Shown here in pieces: positions 51,565 through 53,869 of a stretch of DNA of 53,869 nucleotides; positions within the stretch are counted from its first letter, which is position 1; every line of letters begins with the position of its first letter. The position numbers and the translations under genes were made by a program. The notes under the pieces were generated by a model. The model made no database searches and was not told the origin of the DNA. It saw only the letters and a program-made list of their open reading frames with translations. Source of the DNA: Lactiplantibacillus songbeiensis (GTDB lineage Bacteria > Bacillota > Bacilli > Lactobacillales > Lactobacillaceae); NCBI RefSeq assembly GCF_005405125.1, contig NZ_BJDL01000016.1:1-53869 (forward strand), in the 5' to 3' direction.

Positions 51565-51713
51565 CGACGGGCGGCCCAGAATTGGCTCAGTGGTGTCGTT
51601 TATCTTAGTTGGTGATTTTCCGACTTAGATAAAGCCCGGCTTGGAAGACCGAGCTGTGGCTTCCGAACGCGGCCACCACGTTCCAGCCGATTCTGGGCCA
51701 ACCAGAGTGGCAA
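51565..51713 (-). repeat. Intergenic repeat family A, copy A6 (minus orientation)
   Basis: Hairpins TTTATCT/AGATAAA and GGAAG/CTTCC. Outer arms GGCCCAGAATTGGCT and AGCCGATTCTGGGCC pair over 15 bp with one G-T. The upstream flank (ATGAATTAAC..TTTATAA) resembles that of A5. Confidence 0.92.
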
Positions 51714-51856
51714 TTTAAACCAACTAGCGCCAAGCGTAAGCTTAATACCGGTTCCAAAAAACAATCCGTTTAGCAGTGTGGTATGCTAAATATATGGTTT
51801 TTTCAGAAAGTTAATAAATTCTAAACCAGCCAACACTCAAATAAAGGAAGTTCAGC

Positions 51857-52438
51857 ATGGAAATCGATAAAGATCCAGCGTACCAACAAATGATTAATGG
51901 CGAACTCTACATGGAGTCTCCAAAGTTATTAAAGCTACGGAATGATGTTCGGACAAGTATTATGCAATACAATCAGATTGCGGATAATGATGAACGCAAT
52001 GCTAAAATGAAGGGCCTGTTACGCTCAGTTGGCGACCGCTTCTTCGTGGAACCAACGTTTGAATTTAGCTATGGCGTTAATATCACAATTGGTGATCATT
52101 TTTATGCGAACCACGGGGTCACAATTTGTGATGAAGGCGTGGTTAAGATCGGGAATGATTGTAAGTTCGGTCCTAAAGTCGGCTTGTATACGCCGGTACA
52201 TCCACTTGATCCAACGGTTCGGCGGACGGAAGCTGAACGGACGGCACCGATTACAATTGGTAATGATGTCTGGATTGGCGGCAGCGCGATGGTCTTACCT
52301 GGGGTTACTTTAGGCAATAATGTGGTCGTTGGTGCTGGCGCGGTGGTCACGCATTCGTTCCCAGATAACGTGGTTGTCGTTGGGAATCCAGCGCGGGTCT
52401 TAAAAGAAAACAAACCGACCGAGAAAGTTGACAAATAG
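51857..52438 (+). CDS. Sugar O-acetyltransferase (maltose/galactoside acetyltransferase family)
   Basis: 193 residues. N-terminal Mac domain (DPAYQQMINGELYMESP), then left-handed beta-helix hexapeptides (IGDHFYANHGVTI, KIGNDCKFGPKVGLYTPVHP with the catalytic His, IGNDVWIGGSAMVLPGVTLG, GAGAVVTHSFPDNVVVVGNPAR). It acetylates sugars with acetyl-CoA; in vivo substrate uncertain. AAGGAAG precedes the ATG. 64 bp before the usp gene, with no terminator between, so the two may be co-transcribed. Confidence 0.9.
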   Translation: MEIDKDPAYQQMINGELYMESPKLLKLRNDVRTSIMQYNQIADNDERNAKMKGLLRSVGDRFFVEPTFEFSYGVNITIGDHFYANHGVTICDEGVVKIGNDCKFGPKVGLYTPVHPLDPTVRRTEAERTAPITIGNDVWIGGSAMVLPGVTLGNNVVVGAGAVVTHSFPDNVVVVGNPARVLKENKPTEKVDK

Positions 52439-52502
52439 CTCGGTTTAACTGAAAATCAAGGTAGTTAATCAGTTACTTTTGCACAATAAGGAGCTGTAAA
52501 AA

Positions 52503-52946
52503 ATGTCAGAAATGAGTCCCAAGGAATTTAAACACATCTTAGTGGGGGTCGATGACTCAGATGATGCCCAGTTAGCTTTTCGTTATGCGATTAATCGTGC
52601 CAAGTCCGATGGCGCGAAGTTGACGATTGTGTCGATTCTCGAACAAGACAATATGAATGTTTACGAAGCTATGAGTAAAGATTTTATTCATGGACAACGC
52701 TCTGATCTCGAAGCTCACGTTCAGCAATATCAAAAGTTAGCTGAACAGTTTGGAATTAAAGATGTCACGACGGTTGTCGATGAAGGCGATCCTGGTGAAA
52801 CGATTGTTAAGGATATTATTCCGGCCTTAAAACCAGATTTGTTAGTGATTGGGTCGATTTCTAAAAAAGGGGTCCGGAAGTATTTCGGGTCACAAGCGGC
52901 TTATATGGCCAAGCATGCACCAATTTCAGTTTTAGTGGTGCGTTAA
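52503..52946 (+). CDS. Universal stress protein (UspA family)
   Basis: 147 residues. HILVGVDDSDDAQLAFRYAI is the typical first strand, and the end LVIGSISKKGVRKYFGSQAAYMAKHAPISVLVVR has the GS-helix-HA-P pattern. The G-x2-G-x9-G(S/T) ATP motif is incomplete (the second Gly is displaced), so ATP binding is doubtful. AAGGAG precedes the ATG. Confidence 0.9.
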   Translation: MSEMSPKEFKHILVGVDDSDDAQLAFRYAINRAKSDGAKLTIVSILEQDNMNVYEAMSKDFIHGQRSDLEAHVQQYQKLAEQFGIKDVTTVVDEGDPGETIVKDIIPALKPDLLVIGSISKKGVRKYFGSQAAYMAKHAPISVLVVR

Positions 52947-52970
52947 TCAAGCAAATCAATAGACTAATTG

Positions 52971-53001
52971 AGCGAGTCATTCAGCGGAATGGCTCGCTTT
53001 C
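52971..53001 (+). terminator. Terminator of the acetyltransferase-usp unit
   Basis: AGCGAGTCATTC/GAATGGCTCGCT stem with a 4-nt loop. The T-tail is short (TTTCGTG), so it may be leaky. Confidence 0.6.
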
Positions 53002-53051
53002 GTGTTATAGTGGTTAGACGAATGAAAATACATGTAAAAGAGGGACCCACG

Positions 53052-53684
53052 ATGAAAGCTATCACCTTATATTTGGTCGTTACTGGGACGACTTACTTCG
53101 ATCAATTGGACCGTTTCCAAGGATGGAGCGGCACCCCACTAACACCGGCTGGTCTGCAAAGCAGTCAAGCTGTTGGTAAGCAGTTAGCAGGTGTGAATTT
53201 TGCAACGGCTTATACAAGTGATACGAGTCGCGGTGTCCAAACAGCGCGCGCTATCTTGGCAACACAAGCTGCTAAACCTAAAATCCACACCAAATTAGCC
53301 TTACGCGGGCCATTCTACGGTGGCTTTGAAGGTCTTGAACAAGCCGCGGTCTGGTCAGGGTTTGCGACGAAGTTAGGTTATCCAAGTCTGACAGCGTTTG
53401 AAGCTGACCAGACGCCCCGCGACTTACAAAGCTTGTTACATGACCATGATGCGGCGAGCTTGGCTGAAAGTGGGACGGAATTTTGGCAACGATATACGGC
53501 TGGTTTAGCCCAAGTAACTGCTGGCACACCGGCGGATGGCAACGTGTTGGTCGTCATTAACACGGCTGCTTTACGGGCATTATGGTTTGAGCTGACTGGT
53601 CAACAACCAACGCGTGACCAAGTGGCACCAGGAACGGTTACGATTGTTGATCAAGTTGAAGGAAAAATGACGTTACGCGCTTAA
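53052..53684 (+). CDS. Histidine phosphatase family homologue, catalytic residues missing
   Basis: 210 residues. It aligns along its length with phosphoglycerate-mutase-like phosphatases (FQGWSGTPLTPAGLQSSQAVG, YTSDTSRGVQTARAIL, FYGGFEG, ESGTEFWQRY). However, the RHG motif near the N-terminus reads VTG (LYLVVTGTTYF, residues 10-12), and the second His motif reads INTAAL (Asn170) instead of SHGG. Both catalytic His and the phosphate-binding Arg of RHG are therefore lost, so phosphatase activity is not expected. The fold and the Arg in SDTSR remain. GAGGGA before ATG 53052 sets the start. Frame and codon use look intact, so it is a maintained gene, perhaps with a binding or regulatory role. Confidence 0.85.
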   Translation: MKAITLYLVVTGTTYFDQLDRFQGWSGTPLTPAGLQSSQAVGKQLAGVNFATAYTSDTSRGVQTARAILATQAAKPKIHTKLALRGPFYGGFEGLEQAAVWSGFATKLGYPSLTAFEADQTPRDLQSLLHDHDAASLAESGTEFWQRYTAGLAQVTAGTPADGNVLVVINTAALRALWFELTGQQPTRDQVAPGTVTIVDQVEGKMTLRA

Positions 53685-53819
53685 GGCGGACGTTTTAATT
53701 GGCAAAAACCACGGTTTATTAAAAACCAAGCAGAAAACCTGCGATTTTAATCGCGGGATGAATGCCAGGATTTAATAGTTTTTATCGAAACGTACGTTCC
53801 CCAAGAAGGCTAAATATGG
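53685..53819. other. Short intergenic region before the last gene
   Basis: Contains a weak hairpin (CTGCGATTTTAATCGCGGG) but no convincing terminator. No other feature seen. Confidence 0.3.
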
Positions 53820-53825
53820 TATACT
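53820..53825 (+). promoter_or_regulatory. Extended -10 box of the last gene
   Basis: TGGTATACT fits the extended -10 form TGnTATAAT. No good -35 is seen. Confidence 0.55.
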
Positions 53826-53852
53826 AAATCCAATCTACAGGGGAGGTATCCA

Positions 53853-53869
53853 TTGGTTAAATTAGGGCG
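53853..53869 (+). CDS. Start of a gene running out of the window
   Basis: TTG at 53853 preceded by GGGGAGG (6-bp spacing) opens a frame MVKLG... that continues beyond the window. Too short to identify. Confidence 0.45.

Noticed and set aside
51565-52502. A Lacto-usp type RNA upstream of the usp gene
   Set aside because: The only structure upstream is repeat A6, which recurs elsewhere without usp. The 64-bp gap before usp has no obvious fold.

Overview
The window (about 54 kb, moderate GC, strong AGGAGG-type ribosome binding sites, LPXTG and lipobox surface proteins, a KxYKxGKxW signal peptide, SUF operon of the CDSUB type, DUF3737, UMF1-type MFS) looks like the chromosome of a lactic acid bacterium, most probably a Lactiplantibacillus (plantarum/pentosus group). 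This placement is inferred from gene content only; no rRNA or tRNA gene was found.

Layout. 1-5.2 kb: cell-surface block with the end of an LPQTD-anchored protein, a 1051-residue Ser/Thr/Ala-repeat adhesin with MucBP-like domains and an LPQTS anchor, and an orphan MucBP-like fragment. 5.4-8.2 kb: GntR/UTRA regulator divergent from an alpha/beta hydrolase, then a secreted C39-like cysteine peptidase. 8.7-13.3 kb: alkaline-phosphatase-superfamily hydrolase, UMF1-type transporter, DUF2207 membrane protein. 13.7-18.4 kb: HAD phosphatase, an ABC-F ATPase with a terminator-containing leader, a CPBP protease and a small secreted 3D-type protein behind phased WalR-like boxes. 18.9-24.4 kb: sufC-sufD-sufS-sufU-sufB plus a MIP18-family gene. 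24.9-30.4 kb: a glycyl radical enzyme of the GCVE (PflD/diol dehydratase) class, an orphan YefM/Phd antitoxin between two copies of one terminator, a DeoR regulator, and divergently the radical-SAM activase with a VIT1-type transporter. 30.5-36.4 kb: two GNATs, 14-TM drug MFS, MDR oxidoreductase, lipoprotein nuclease, VOC protein. 36.5-41.6 kb: a candidate stand-alone structured RNA, a small membrane protein, and an ArsR / TetR / YhgE-Pip set sharing a 30-bp operator. 41.9-45.6 kb: heterodimeric ABC exporter plus a 40-residue membrane peptide gene. 45.8-53.9 kb: DUF3737-PatB pair, two redox enzymes, a lipoprotein fumarate-reductase-like flavoprotein, sugar acetyltransferase, Usp, a catalytically dead-looking histidine phosphatase homologue, and the start of one further gene.

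Two families of dispersed, non-coding, strongly structured intergenic repeats run through the window. Family A (~150 bp) has nine copies including diverged and truncated ones. In all three cases where it lies in the plus orientation it is followed 50-105 bp later by a minus-oriented copy, giving composite inverted pairs. Family B (~120 bp) has three full copies and one half copy, two of them directly after stop codons. Helix arms differ between copies but remain complementary, so the repeats themselves show compensatory change. They are the best candidate here for an undescribed element. Other leads are the coherently one-sided ABC-F protein, its attenuator-like leader, the phased WalR boxes, the pseudo-phosphatase and the isolated ncRNA unit at 36.5 kb.
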